DNA from: Eubacterium_B sp034180045
Lineage (GTDB): Bacteria; Bacillota; Clostridia; Peptostreptococcales; Anaerovoracaceae
Direction of reading: 5' to 3'
NCBI GenBank assembly: GCA_034180045.1
Contig: JAXFOY010000020.1
Coordinates: 1-64,000 of the forward strand
Length of the DNA stretch: 64,000 nucleotides
Both the position numbers and the translations under genes were made by a program. Numbering within the stretch: position 1 is the first letter of the stretch; each line of letters opens with the position of its first letter. Below are positions 53,169-60,836 of the stretch, in pieces. Below the pieces are notes generated by a model that made no database searches, was not told the origin of the DNA, and was given only the letters and a program-made list of their open reading frames with translations.

Positions 53169-53957
53169 TCATAAAAGCGCCAGCGAAATCATTCCGCCGA
53201 GTTCCCCCATACAAATGCTGTATCCCGCTATGTCGCCGTTCATTCCGCCTAGATTGCTTCGCGCCCTAATACAAGCTAAAAGTGTTACAAAAGCGGTCGT
53301 TAAAGATGCGGTAATCACAGATACTAAAGATGCACTTCTTGCATCAGCCATTGTTGCAAGAAGCAATACGATAAAAACAAGTACGCCCACCATAACCGCA
53401 ACTATGTTAATATAGATTCCGCGCGGTTTGTCATAATCCTTTAGATATTGGCTTACCGAAAGCGGCTTAAAGGTTAGAACGCATGTCCCCGCCACACCTC
53501 TTGAGACAATCGGAATTACGAGAAGCGGTAGCAGCCCCGCTACACGATGCACCGATATAAAAAATTCAAATACTGACGCAAACATACCGAGCACTAAAAA
53601 TATCAAAGTCACTACCGCAAAGGCACCCACTGTAGAATCCTTGAGAATTCTCACCCTATCCTCAATGGGTCTGCGTGACAAAATTGCATCGTTTACATCC
53701 ATGTAGCCATCCATATGCATAAATCCGCAAACGGCATATATATACACAGTCAGAGCGAGAGATGAGAGAACCGGACTAATTCCGAGTTTCAAAAGAATTA
53801 CGCCGAGTGCAAACCAAAGCACACCCGCAACAGCGCCGACGCTCGGCAAGAAAGCCAGCATCATATTTTTTAACTCGCTGTTCCAACGTTTATACGGACA
53901 AGGAAGGGTCAAAAAGTTTCCCCATGCCATAAAAAAAGCTGTAATTATATTTTTCAT
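53169..53957 (-). CDS. cobS: Adenosylcobinamide-GDP ribazoletransferase
   Basis: A 262-residue integral membrane enzyme that joins AdoCbi-GDP with alpha-ribazole (or its phosphate) to make cobalamin. It has seven or so helices, an N-terminal FFMAWGNFLTLPCP segment, the acidic motif HMDGYMDVNDAI (about residues 81-92, Mg binding) and SNLGGMNGDIAGY near the C-terminus. It lies 13 bases after cobU. Confidence 0.93.
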   Translation of the reverse strand: MKNIITAFFMAWGNFLTLPCPYKRWNSELKNMMLAFLPSVGAVAGVLWFALGVILLKLGISPVLSSLALTVYIYAVCGFMHMDGYMDVNDAILSRRPIEDRVRILKDSTVGAFAVVTLIFLVLGMFASVFEFFISVHRVAGLLPLLVIPIVSRGVAGTCVLTFKPLSVSQYLKDYDKPRGIYINIVAVMVGVLVFIVLLLATMADARSASLVSVITASLTTAFVTLLACIRARSNLGGMNGDIAGYSICMGELGGMISLALL

Positions 53958-53970
53958 ATTACCAAATTCC

Positions 53971-54546
53971 CTAAATCAACTTAGATATATCGTTATTTTC
54001 AGATTTATGAAGAACAGCTTTGTGAGTAATTACATTGCCGCATACAACTTCACATACCATATCGCAAACCTCTGCAAGCTTCCTGTCTATTAATGCAAGT
54101 CCTCTCCTATAGCTTTCGGTAAAATCATCAAATATTCGCGCTTCGGAATATATATAATCTGAAACAAAAACAACATTCCCGCTTATCTTTGCAAAGTGAA
54201 CCAGGTCATCTGCCACCTTTGCAGCGGCATCTTTGTCGAATTCTCCTGTGCCGAACATAGCGTTTGCAAGCTGAGCCGTTACGCTATCGAGCAAAAAAAC
54301 TCCATTCCTGTCAAGGTTATATGGAGCTTCGAAGAGCTCACACATGTTCATAGGTTTTTCAACAGTAATAAACCCCATACCGTCACGGTCCTCAATATGT
54401 CTTTTAATCCTGTTTTCGTCCTCTTCATCTACGGCAACCATAGTAGCCAGGTAATATAGTTTATTTTCACCCGCCATGTCAAATGCATACTTTTGGGCAA
54501 ACGACGACTTACCGTTCTTAGCTCCACCACTTATAAATACATTCAT
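53971..54546 (-). CDS. cobU: Adenosylcobinamide kinase/guanylyltransferase
   Basis: A 191-residue protein with an intact P-loop SGGAKNGKSS (residues 6-15), a RIKRHIEDRDGMGF segment carrying the His that takes GMP in this family, and LLDSVTAQLANAMF (Walker B region). The usual C-terminal VSNEVGxGIVP region is replaced by VSDYIYSEARIF, while the neighbouring short gene keeps that motif. It should phosphorylate adenosylcobinamide and transfer GMP. It lies 2 bases after cobT. Confidence 0.85.
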   Translation of the reverse strand: MNVFISGGAKNGKSSFAQKYAFDMAGENKLYYLATMVAVDEEDENRIKRHIEDRDGMGFITVEKPMNMCELFEAPYNLDRNGVFLLDSVTAQLANAMFGTGEFDKDAAAKVADDLVHFAKISGNVVFVSDYIYSEARIFDDFTESYRRGLALIDRKLAEVCDMVCEVVCGNVITHKAVLHKSENNDISKLI

Positions 54547-54548
54547 AA

Positions 54549-55697
54549 TCAGAACAGATTCTTTTCTCTCAATTCATCTAAATAACTATCATCTATCTGC
54601 CCCTCCTCCAGGCTCTCCATGCCGTTCATCACGGCACAAGAAGCTTCCATAATCTTAAAAGCGATAGGGCAGCCGCTCGCCTCGCCAAGTTTCATCTCCA
54701 AATCAAACATCGGTCTGATTCCAAGCTTCTTGACCGCAGCCTTATAGCCCGGCTCCTGTGAGAAGTGTGAAGTAAACATAAAATCTTTAGCCGCCGGAGC
54801 TATTTCGGCTGCGAGGAGAGCCGCAGAAATAGATATATATCCGTCAATTACCACAGGAATCCTGTTTATGGCTGCTCCCAGATAGGCGCCTGCCATAGCA
54901 CAAATATCGTAACCGCCCAGTGAAGCGGCTAATTCTATGGGGTCATCCGTCGCATATCTCGTCACTGCATCCGAAACCACTCTATATTTTTTATTAAGAC
55001 CCTCGTCGTTTAATCCTCCACCTCTGCCGACTATCTTTTCGGCGTCAATTCCCGTAATTGCACTGATTATACACGCAGCAGTTGTAGAGTTACCTATGCC
55101 CATTTCTCCTACACCATATATCTGTTTGCCGGCTGCCTTAATCGCATCTGATGCCTCTATCCCTACCATGATAGCCGCAATAGCCTCCTCTCGGGTAAGC
55201 GCGGGTTCCTTTGCAAGATTCTTGGTGCCGTCGGCGATTCTTCTATCTACAACCAAGGGCTGAATCATACCGTCCACCAGCATGTCTTCTGCAAGATATT
55301 CCGGCGGAACAGGCAGTTTCACCCCTACATCAATATCAAGAATATCTATGCCGAAGTACGCGGCTTGAGCTCCCACTCCGGTTATCCTCTTTGTAAAATT
55401 AATCGTCTGCATCAGAGTTACCATCTGCGGCGCAGATGCGACGCCCTCATCTACAACTCCGTTATCTGCACACATGAGAACTATTGCCTGCTTATCAACA
55501 TTATTACCGTAGACCTTACCTGTAATTCCTGCGAGCCTTATACTCATATCCTCGAGTCTGCCCAGGCTGGTCGGCACCTTGACTCTATAATCTTGCCGCT
55601 CCTTTGCGGCTTTCATGGCATCTTCGTCAAGAGGTAAGATTTCGGATAGACGCTTAGCAAGCTTAGTTTCATCTGTACAAAAAAAGGATTTGTTCAT
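54549..55697 (-). CDS. cobT: Nicotinate-nucleotide--dimethylbenzimidazole phosphoribosyltransferase
   Basis: A 382-residue enzyme that activates the lower-ligand base as alpha-ribazole phosphate. It has KVPTSLGRLEDMSIRLAGI, CADNGVVDEGVASAPQMVT, GEMGIGNSTTAACI (about residues 198-211), GRGGGLNDEGLNKK and a catalytic Glu near the C-terminus. First gene of the cobT-cobU-cobS operon. With no corrin-ring genes in the window, the unit suits salvage of cobinamide. No cobalamin riboswitch is seen upstream. Confidence 0.94.
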   Translation of the reverse strand: MNKSFFCTDETKLAKRLSEILPLDEDAMKAAKERQDYRVKVPTSLGRLEDMSIRLAGITGKVYGNNVDKQAIVLMCADNGVVDEGVASAPQMVTLMQTINFTKRITGVGAQAAYFGIDILDIDVGVKLPVPPEYLAEDMLVDGMIQPLVVDRRIADGTKNLAKEPALTREEAIAAIMVGIEASDAIKAAGKQIYGVGEMGIGNSTTAACIISAITGIDAEKIVGRGGGLNDEGLNKKYRVVSDAVTRYATDDPIELAASLGGYDICAMAGAYLGAAINRIPVVIDGYISISAALLAAEIAPAAKDFMFTSHFSQEPGYKAAVKKLGIRPMFDLEMKLGEASGCPIAFKIMEASCAVMNGMESLEEGQIDDSYLDELREKNLF

Positions 55698-55724
55698 ACT
55701 ATATAGCCCTCAATTCTCTTAAAT

Positions 55725-55741
55725 GTTGTATTAGATACAAC
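55725..55741. promoter_or_regulatory. Perfect dyad in the cobT/EamA divergent promoter
   Basis: GTTGTAT (55725-55731) and ATACAAC (55735-55741) are perfect arms around TAG. A second small palindrome, ACAAATTTGT, lies at 55751-55760. The dyad is 28 bases upstream of the cobT start, where a repressor would act. The regulator is unknown. Confidence 0.5.
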
Positions 55742-55860
55742 GATTTTATCACAAATTTGTATTGAATAAAAGATTGCCTTATTGCATACATTAAAAATCA
55801 AATATATAATCGAATATATATCATTAAGAAATTTTATTATGTTACTAAAGGAATGTTATT

Positions 55861-56757
55861 ATGAGCAAAAGAATGATAAGCAACCTGTTGCTGCTTCTGA
55901 CGGCACTTATTTGGGGGTCATCCTTTGTTGCACAGAAGGCGGGTGCAACTTTGGAGCCTTTTACCTATAACGGCATACGCACTCTTATCGGCGGAATTTC
56001 CCTTATTCCCGTCATTTTGGTTTTATCAAAAACGGGTAAATCGGAAAGCAAACAGGCTAAGCCACAAGAAAAAAAGACTCTTATCGTCGGCGGAATCGTA
56101 TGCGGAATTTTTCTTGCAATCGCATCCAGTTTACAACAGTTCGGCATTTTCTTTGATACCGACGCGGGCAAGGCGGGCTTCATCACAGCTTTGTATATAA
56201 TGATAGTACCTCTACTTGGACTTTTTCTCGGCAAGAGAGTTCGTCCGCTCGTATGGTTTTGTGTAATACTTGGAGCTGTAGGGTTCTATCTGCTGACGCT
56301 CGCAGGCAAAGGCGTGGGATTCAGCATAGAAAAAGGCGATTTATTCATACTTCTGTGTGCCTTCGTCTTTTCTTGCCACATACTTGCCATAGACCACTTC
56401 TCGCCTAAGTGCGATGGAGTAAAACTATCTTGTATACAATTTTTGGTTGCAGGTTCAATCGGATTTATACTTATGCTGATTTTTGAATCACCTCAGCTTT
56501 CCCAAATTTTAGACTGTTGGTTCCCAATCGTCTATGCCGGTGTTTTTTCATGCGGTATAGCATATACGCTTCAAGTTGTAGCACAAAAAAATGCGGAGCC
56601 GACTTCAGCATCACTGATTCTAAGTTTGGAATCGGTATTTGCCGTGCTGTCCGGTGTTATTCTAATCGGTGAACGAATGACTTTCTTCGAGATTCTCGGC
56701 TGCATAGTCATTTTCATCGCCGTAATACTGGCACAGCTACCCGAAAAACGCAAGTAA
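55861..56757 (+). CDS. EamA/DMT superfamily transporter
   Basis: A 298-residue protein with ten predicted helices in two EamA repeats. The first begins LLLLTALIWGSSFVAQKAG (residues 8-26), and the second ends with SLILSLESVFAVLSGVILIGE, both typical of the RhaT/YdcZ-like drug-metabolite transporters. A short charged loop (SESKQAKPQEKK) follows the third helix. It is divergent from cobT and shares its promoter region. Substrate unknown; amino acids, metabolites or a vitamin precursor are possible. Confidence 0.88.
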   Translation: MSKRMISNLLLLLTALIWGSSFVAQKAGATLEPFTYNGIRTLIGGISLIPVILVLSKTGKSESKQAKPQEKKTLIVGGIVCGIFLAIASSLQQFGIFFDTDAGKAGFITALYIMIVPLLGLFLGKRVRPLVWFCVILGAVGFYLLTLAGKGVGFSIEKGDLFILLCAFVFSCHILAIDHFSPKCDGVKLSCIQFLVAGSIGFILMLIFESPQLSQILDCWFPIVYAGVFSCGIAYTLQVVAQKNAEPTSASLILSLESVFAVLSGVILIGERMTFFEILGCIVIFIAVILAQLPEKRK

Positions 56758-56786
56758 CTTATTCAAACCTATTTGAAAGATCCAAC

Positions 56787-56835
56787 AAAAGAAGGACCTT
56801 GTATGCATACATCGAGGTTCTTCTTTTGTTTTTGA
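56787..56835 (+). terminator. Terminator of the EamA gene
   Basis: AAAGAAGGACCT-type left arm (56788-56799) pairs with AGGTTCTTCTTT (56815-56826) with one wobble, followed by a T-rich run. Confidence 0.85.
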
Positions 56836-56843
56836 TTAAAGCG

Positions 56844-56865
56844 CCCCATTCCCATTCCCGTTCCC
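56844..56865 (-). promoter_or_regulatory. Putative G-quadruplex motif
   Basis: The minus strand carries four G3 tracts with uniform 3-base loops (AAC, AAT, AAT), the ideal pattern for a two- or three-tetrad quadruplex; the plus strand has the matching C-tracts. It stands out in AT-rich DNA between the EamA terminator and the purine permease. Confidence 0.5.
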
Positions 56866-56891
56866 GAATATTATACGAGCATATACGAGTT

Positions 56892-56904
56892 ATTGTTCGG
56901 TTTT
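56892..56904 (-). promoter_or_regulatory. PurBox-like operator
   Basis: The minus strand reads AAAACCGAACAAT, a full match to the PurR box consensus AWWWCCGAACWWT of Bacillota. A weaker second copy (CCGAATATT, 56864-56872) lies upstream in inverted orientation, about 19 bases apart rather than the usual 16-17. It lies upstream of a purine permease gene. Confidence 0.5.
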
Positions 56905-57048
56905 TTGCAGTTTTGAGAAAAAATTTTTCAAAAATATTCGCTTTTTTCTTCGACACGGAATTTTTATTATGGTCAAACGAGGTATTGCTAAATTATAATG
57001 ACACTGTACTTATTTTATTCAAACATAACAAAGGAGATATATTTAATT

Positions 57049-58419
57049 ATGGAAAAGCTTTTCAAATTAAAGGCTCACGGCACAGATACCCGTACAGAGG
57101 TTGTTGCCGGTTTTACAACCTTCCTATCGATGGTTTACATTTTGGCGGTTAACCCTAACATCTTATCGGCAGCAGGCATGGATCGTGCCGGAATTTTTAC
57201 AGCTACAGCCGTTTCCGCTGCATTCGCAACACTTTGCATGGCATTCTTTGCCAACTACCCTGTTGCCCTTGCTTCCGGCATGGGGCTTAACGCATACTTT
57301 GCATTTTCTGTATGTATTCCTATGGCTAAGGCGGGAATCCAAGACCCATGGAAGATAGCTCTTGCCGCAGTTCTCGTTGAAGGTATCGTCTTCATCTTGC
57401 TTTCATTTACAAACTTCAGAGAAAAGCTTGTAAACGACATTCCGGAAAACCTAAAATACGGAATTACCGCAGGTATAGGACTCTTCATAACGATAATAGG
57501 TCTAAAGGGTGCCGGCATCGTTATTGCAAGCCCGGAAACATTAGTTGACATGGGTGCGGTCAACAGCCCGCAGTTCATTCTCGCTCTGGTCGGTTTTATA
57601 CTGATTGCCGTTCTTCATCACTTCAATGTCAAAGGTGCCATCCTTATCGGTATAATTGGAACATGGGCTTTAGGAATGATTGCTCAGGCAACAGGCTGGT
57701 ATGTTGTAAATCCTGAACTTGAGGCATTCTCACTATACCCAAGCCTAAAAGGAAGCAGCTTTATCCCTAAGATTCCGGAATTGTTCGCTTTTGACTTTAC
57801 ATGGATATCAAAAAACATAATTACATTTGCTACTATTGTTTTTTCTTTCCTATTCGTAGACATCTTTGACACTGTAGGCACACTTATAGGTGTTGCCTCA
57901 AAAGGAAATCTTCTCGACGAAAACGGAAACCTTCCAAATGCCAAAGGTGCTCTCCTGGCAGATGCGGTCGGCACAGTTGCGGGTGCTTGCCTTGGAACTT
58001 CAACAGTTACGAGTTATGTTGAATCTTCGGCAGGTGTTGCTGCGGGCGGACGCACAGGCTTAACCGCACTCACAAGTGCAGTCCTGTTCATCATCGCTTT
58101 GTTCTTCTCCCCAATATTCCTCGCCATTCCGGGATTTGCAACAACTCCTGCTCTTGTGTGGGTTGGACTTTTGATGATGAGTACCGTTAAGAATATGACT
58201 TTCGAAGGTGATATGGCAGATGTAGTAGGAGGATTCCTTGCTCTCATCATGATGCCTTTCACATACTCGATTGCAAACGGAATCATGTTCGGAATGCTCG
58301 CTTGGGTAATCCTAAAAATCCTCAGCGGCAACATCAATAAAATTCCTGTAGTTATGTGGGTTTCTGCGCTTCTATTCGCTCTAAGATTCTATACCCTCGT
58401 AAAAGGACTGTCTTTCTAA
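57049..58419 (+). CDS. Purine (guanine/hypoxanthine/adenine) permease, NCS2 AzgA type
   Basis: A 456-residue permease of the nucleobase-cation symporter 2 family (PbuG/AzgA group). It has EVVAGFTTFLSMVYILAVNP at the start (helix 1), GMGLNAYFAF, GITAGIGLFITIIGLKGAG, DIFDTVGTLIGVA and GTSTVTSYVESSAGVAAGGRTGL, the conserved substrate and stability motifs. The ATG at 57049 has AAGGAG 12 bases upstream, somewhat far. It precedes a purine phosphoribosyltransferase gene with a terminator in between. I see no purine riboswitch; a PurBox-like site is upstream. Confidence 0.93.
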   Translation: MEKLFKLKAHGTDTRTEVVAGFTTFLSMVYILAVNPNILSAAGMDRAGIFTATAVSAAFATLCMAFFANYPVALASGMGLNAYFAFSVCIPMAKAGIQDPWKIALAAVLVEGIVFILLSFTNFREKLVNDIPENLKYGITAGIGLFITIIGLKGAGIVIASPETLVDMGAVNSPQFILALVGFILIAVLHHFNVKGAILIGIIGTWALGMIAQATGWYVVNPELEAFSLYPSLKGSSFIPKIPELFAFDFTWISKNIITFATIVFSFLFVDIFDTVGTLIGVASKGNLLDENGNLPNAKGALLADAVGTVAGACLGTSTVTSYVESSAGVAAGGRTGLTALTSAVLFIIALFFSPIFLAIPGFATTPALVWVGLLMMSTVKNMTFEGDMADVVGGFLALIMMPFTYSIANGIMFGMLAWVILKILSGNINKIPVVMWVSALLFALRFYTLVKGLSF

Positions 58420-58474
58420 AATAACTAATTCATACTTGAAACTCAACTCAAATTTGAAATCAAATAAATTTCCG

Positions 58475-58502
58475 AAAGGGCGTGTCGCAAGACGCGCCTT
58501 TT
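58475..58502 (+). terminator. Terminator of the purine permease gene
   Basis: A 12-bp stem (58475-58486 with 58491-58502) closes on a GCAA tetraloop, with two wobbles; T-residues form the end of the right arm. Confidence 0.82.
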
Positions 58503-58591
58503 GCCTTGCAAGTATTAAATGACAAATGTATAATATATTCGTATGTTCAAACGAAAATAAATTAAATTCTAAAACTAAGAGGAAAACCAAA

Positions 58592-59146
58592 ATGAATTAT
58601 GAAATGAAAATTGCCGGGCTTACCAGACAGCTGCCGCTTTGTCCTATTAATGACGAATTATATATTGCAGCTTTTGTTATGTTTGGTGATGTAGCGATTA
58701 CTGAAGCGGCTGCTAAAGAACTCCTTGCCAAAGCACCTGAATTTGATGTAATAGTAACCGCAGAGTCTAAAGGAATTCCGTTGGCATATGAGATTGCCAA
58801 AATTTCCGGCGGTAAAGACTATGTAGTTCTTAGAAAATCCGCTAAGCTTTACATGGAGAACATCATCTCGACAAGTGTGGATTCTATTACGACGGACCAT
58901 GTGCAAACACTCTGTATAGGCGAAAAGGAAGCCGCACTTATCAAAGGAAAAAGAGTCCTTATCCTCGATGATGTCATAAGTACAGGCGAATCCCTGCGCT
59001 CAATGGAGAAATTGGTCAACACCGTGGGCGGAGAAATTGTTTGCCGCATGGCTGTACTCGCTGAAGGTGATGCTGCGAGCAGGGACGATATAGTTTTCCT
59101 GGAAAAGCTTCCGCTTTTCAACGCTGACGGCTCAGTTAAAAAATAA
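58592..59146 (+). CDS. Purine phosphoribosyltransferase (Apt/Xpt-like)
   Basis: A 184-residue type I phosphoribosyltransferase. The PRPP-binding signature RVLILDDVISTGES is near residue 125, with the earlier VTAESKGIPLAYEIAK loop of the adenine/xanthine PRTase group and YVVLRKSAKLYM as in Apt. It should convert an imported purine base and PRPP to the nucleotide, completing salvage after the NCS2 permease. The ATG follows GAGG at 9-base spacing. Adenine versus xanthine specificity is not decided by sequence alone. Confidence 0.85.
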   Translation: MNYEMKIAGLTRQLPLCPINDELYIAAFVMFGDVAITEAAAKELLAKAPEFDVIVTAESKGIPLAYEIAKISGGKDYVVLRKSAKLYMENIISTSVDSITTDHVQTLCIGEKEAALIKGKRVLILDDVISTGESLRSMEKLVNTVGGEIVCRMAVLAEGDAASRDDIVFLEKLPLFNADGSVKK

Positions 59147-59205
59147 ATTACGACGGATTTTTATTAAAATTACTTTGATTTAATATTTTGATATAAGGAG
59201 TAAAA

Positions 59206-60741
59206 ATGGCTTACGATTATTCAAAACTGCAAAATGGAAGCGATATACGAGGTATAGCCATGGACACCGTTTTGGGTGAAGCTGTAAATCTTGACTCAGA
59301 AGCGATTTCTCGTCTCTCAAAAGGCTTTCTATACCTTCTTTCACATAATAACGATAAATCGCCGACGGACATTTGTATAGCCGTAGGTCGCGATTCCAGG
59401 CTGTCAGGCGCGGACTTTTCAAATTGCATAGCTGAGGCATTGATTCCATATGGTGTAAGGGTTTTGGATGCAGGGCTTGCCTCAACACCCGCTATGTTTA
59501 TGTCTACCGTCTTCGAAGAATTTCGATGCGACGGAGCTATAATGGTCACCGCAAGCCATATGCCTTCAAACCGCAACGGTATGAAGTTTTTTGACGTTAA
59601 CGGCGGACTTGATAAAGGCGACATTACCGATATCATCACTTTTGCAGAATCCAATTCCATACTTTCAAACTTGCTTCCTGCTGAGGAAAAAGTTCTTGAG
59701 CACATAGATTTGATGGATGTTTATAGCAAACATCTTCGCACTTTAATCGTATCGGGCATAAATGCCGGTGAAAAACCTCTTAGCGGACTTTCAATTACCG
59801 TTGATGCCGGAAATGGCGCCGGAGGGTTTTATGCAGAGAAAGTCTTAGCTCCACTGGGCGCAGATGTAAGCAGTTCTCAATTTCTCGAGCCGGATGGAAA
59901 TTTTCCGAATCACATACCGAACCCGGAAGATAAGGATGCGATAGAATCTATTTGTGCTGCTGTAAAAAAAGCGAAGACAGATTTGGGAATAATTTTCGAT
60001 ACCGATGTTGACAGAGCCTCTGCGGTTGATGAAAACGGCAAAGAAATAAACAAAAATGCTATCGTTGCTCTGGCTGCCGCACTCATCGCAGAATCAAACC
60101 CCGGAACTACTGTAGTTACAGACAGCGTGACATCCCAGGCTCTAAGCGATTTTTTAGAGGGCAAACTCGGACTGAAACACCTCCGCTTTAAGCGCGGATA
60201 CCGCAATGTAATAAATAAAGCTATAAGCCTAAACGAAAATGGAATAGACAGCGCGCTGGCAATCGAAACCTCGGGTCATGCCGCATATAAAGAAAACTTT
60301 TTCCTCGACGACGGCGCTTATCTTGCGACCAAAATAGTGATTGAGGCCGCAAAATGCAAGCAGGCGGGGAAAGGCATTTCATCGTTAATAAACGATTTAG
60401 CTGAAGCCGTTGAAAAGACTGAGCTTAGACTCCCTATCAATGGCGAAAATTTTTCCGATTTGGCTGATCAAATCATAGACGGACTTCGCGAATCAATTTC
60501 TGCCGGAGAAGTTGAGGAATGCGCACTTGAAGAACCAAATTACGAGGGAGTGCGAATAAACTTTAACCGGGCGGATATAAAAGGCTGGATGCTTCTTCGC
60601 AAATCCTTACACGACCCTATTATGCCGCTAAACTTCGAAAGTGATGTTGCTTCCGGTTGCAAAAAGATAGCGCAGATATTAGTAACTCTTCTATCAAAGT
60701 ATGACGCCCTTGACATAAAAAAATTGCAAAGTATGCTTTAG
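59206..60741 (+). CDS. Phosphomannomutase/phosphoglucomutase
   Basis: A 511-residue alpha-D-phosphohexomutase. The active-site Ser117 lies in TASHMPSNRNG, and the metal loop reads FDTDVDRA (DGDGDR in most homologues, so two Gly are replaced). A sugar-binding loop is SGHAAYKEN where many have GEXSGH, here ETSGH. The C-terminal phosphate-binding domain contains FNRADIKGWMLLRKSLHDP. It interconverts hexose 1- and 6-phosphates. AAGGAG precedes the ATG; 59 bases after the PRTase gene, likely co-transcribed. Confidence 0.9.
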   Translation: MAYDYSKLQNGSDIRGIAMDTVLGEAVNLDSEAISRLSKGFLYLLSHNNDKSPTDICIAVGRDSRLSGADFSNCIAEALIPYGVRVLDAGLASTPAMFMSTVFEEFRCDGAIMVTASHMPSNRNGMKFFDVNGGLDKGDITDIITFAESNSILSNLLPAEEKVLEHIDLMDVYSKHLRTLIVSGINAGEKPLSGLSITVDAGNGAGGFYAEKVLAPLGADVSSSQFLEPDGNFPNHIPNPEDKDAIESICAAVKKAKTDLGIIFDTDVDRASAVDENGKEINKNAIVALAAALIAESNPGTTVVTDSVTSQALSDFLEGKLGLKHLRFKRGYRNVINKAISLNENGIDSALAIETSGHAAYKENFFLDDGAYLATKIVIEAAKCKQAGKGISSLINDLAEAVEKTELRLPINGENFSDLADQIIDGLRESISAGEVEECALEEPNYEGVRINFNRADIKGWMLLRKSLHDPIMPLNFESDVASGCKKIAQILVTLLSKYDALDIKKLQSML

Positions 60742-60772
60742 TTTGAACTCTGATATTTTCATTAAATCAAAT

Positions 60773-60819
60773 AAAAGCAGGATGCCTGTGAGCAAATATG
60801 CTCTAAGCTCCTGCTTTTT
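60773..60819. terminator. Bidirectional terminator
   Basis: AAAAGCAGG (60773-60781) pairs with CCTGCTTTT (60810-60818), with an inner GAGCA/TGCTC stem (60790-60803). It lies between the convergent phosphohexomutase and ClC genes, with T-runs on both sides. Confidence 0.82.
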
Positions 60820-60836
60820 ATATAGCCTTGATATTC

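Noticed and set aside
55698..55860. Cobalamin riboswitch before cobT
   Set aside because: The region is only 163 bases shared by two divergent promoters and lacks the B12-box.
56828..57048. Purine riboswitch before the NCS2 permease gene
   Set aside because: The conserved loop sequences and three-way junction are not present.
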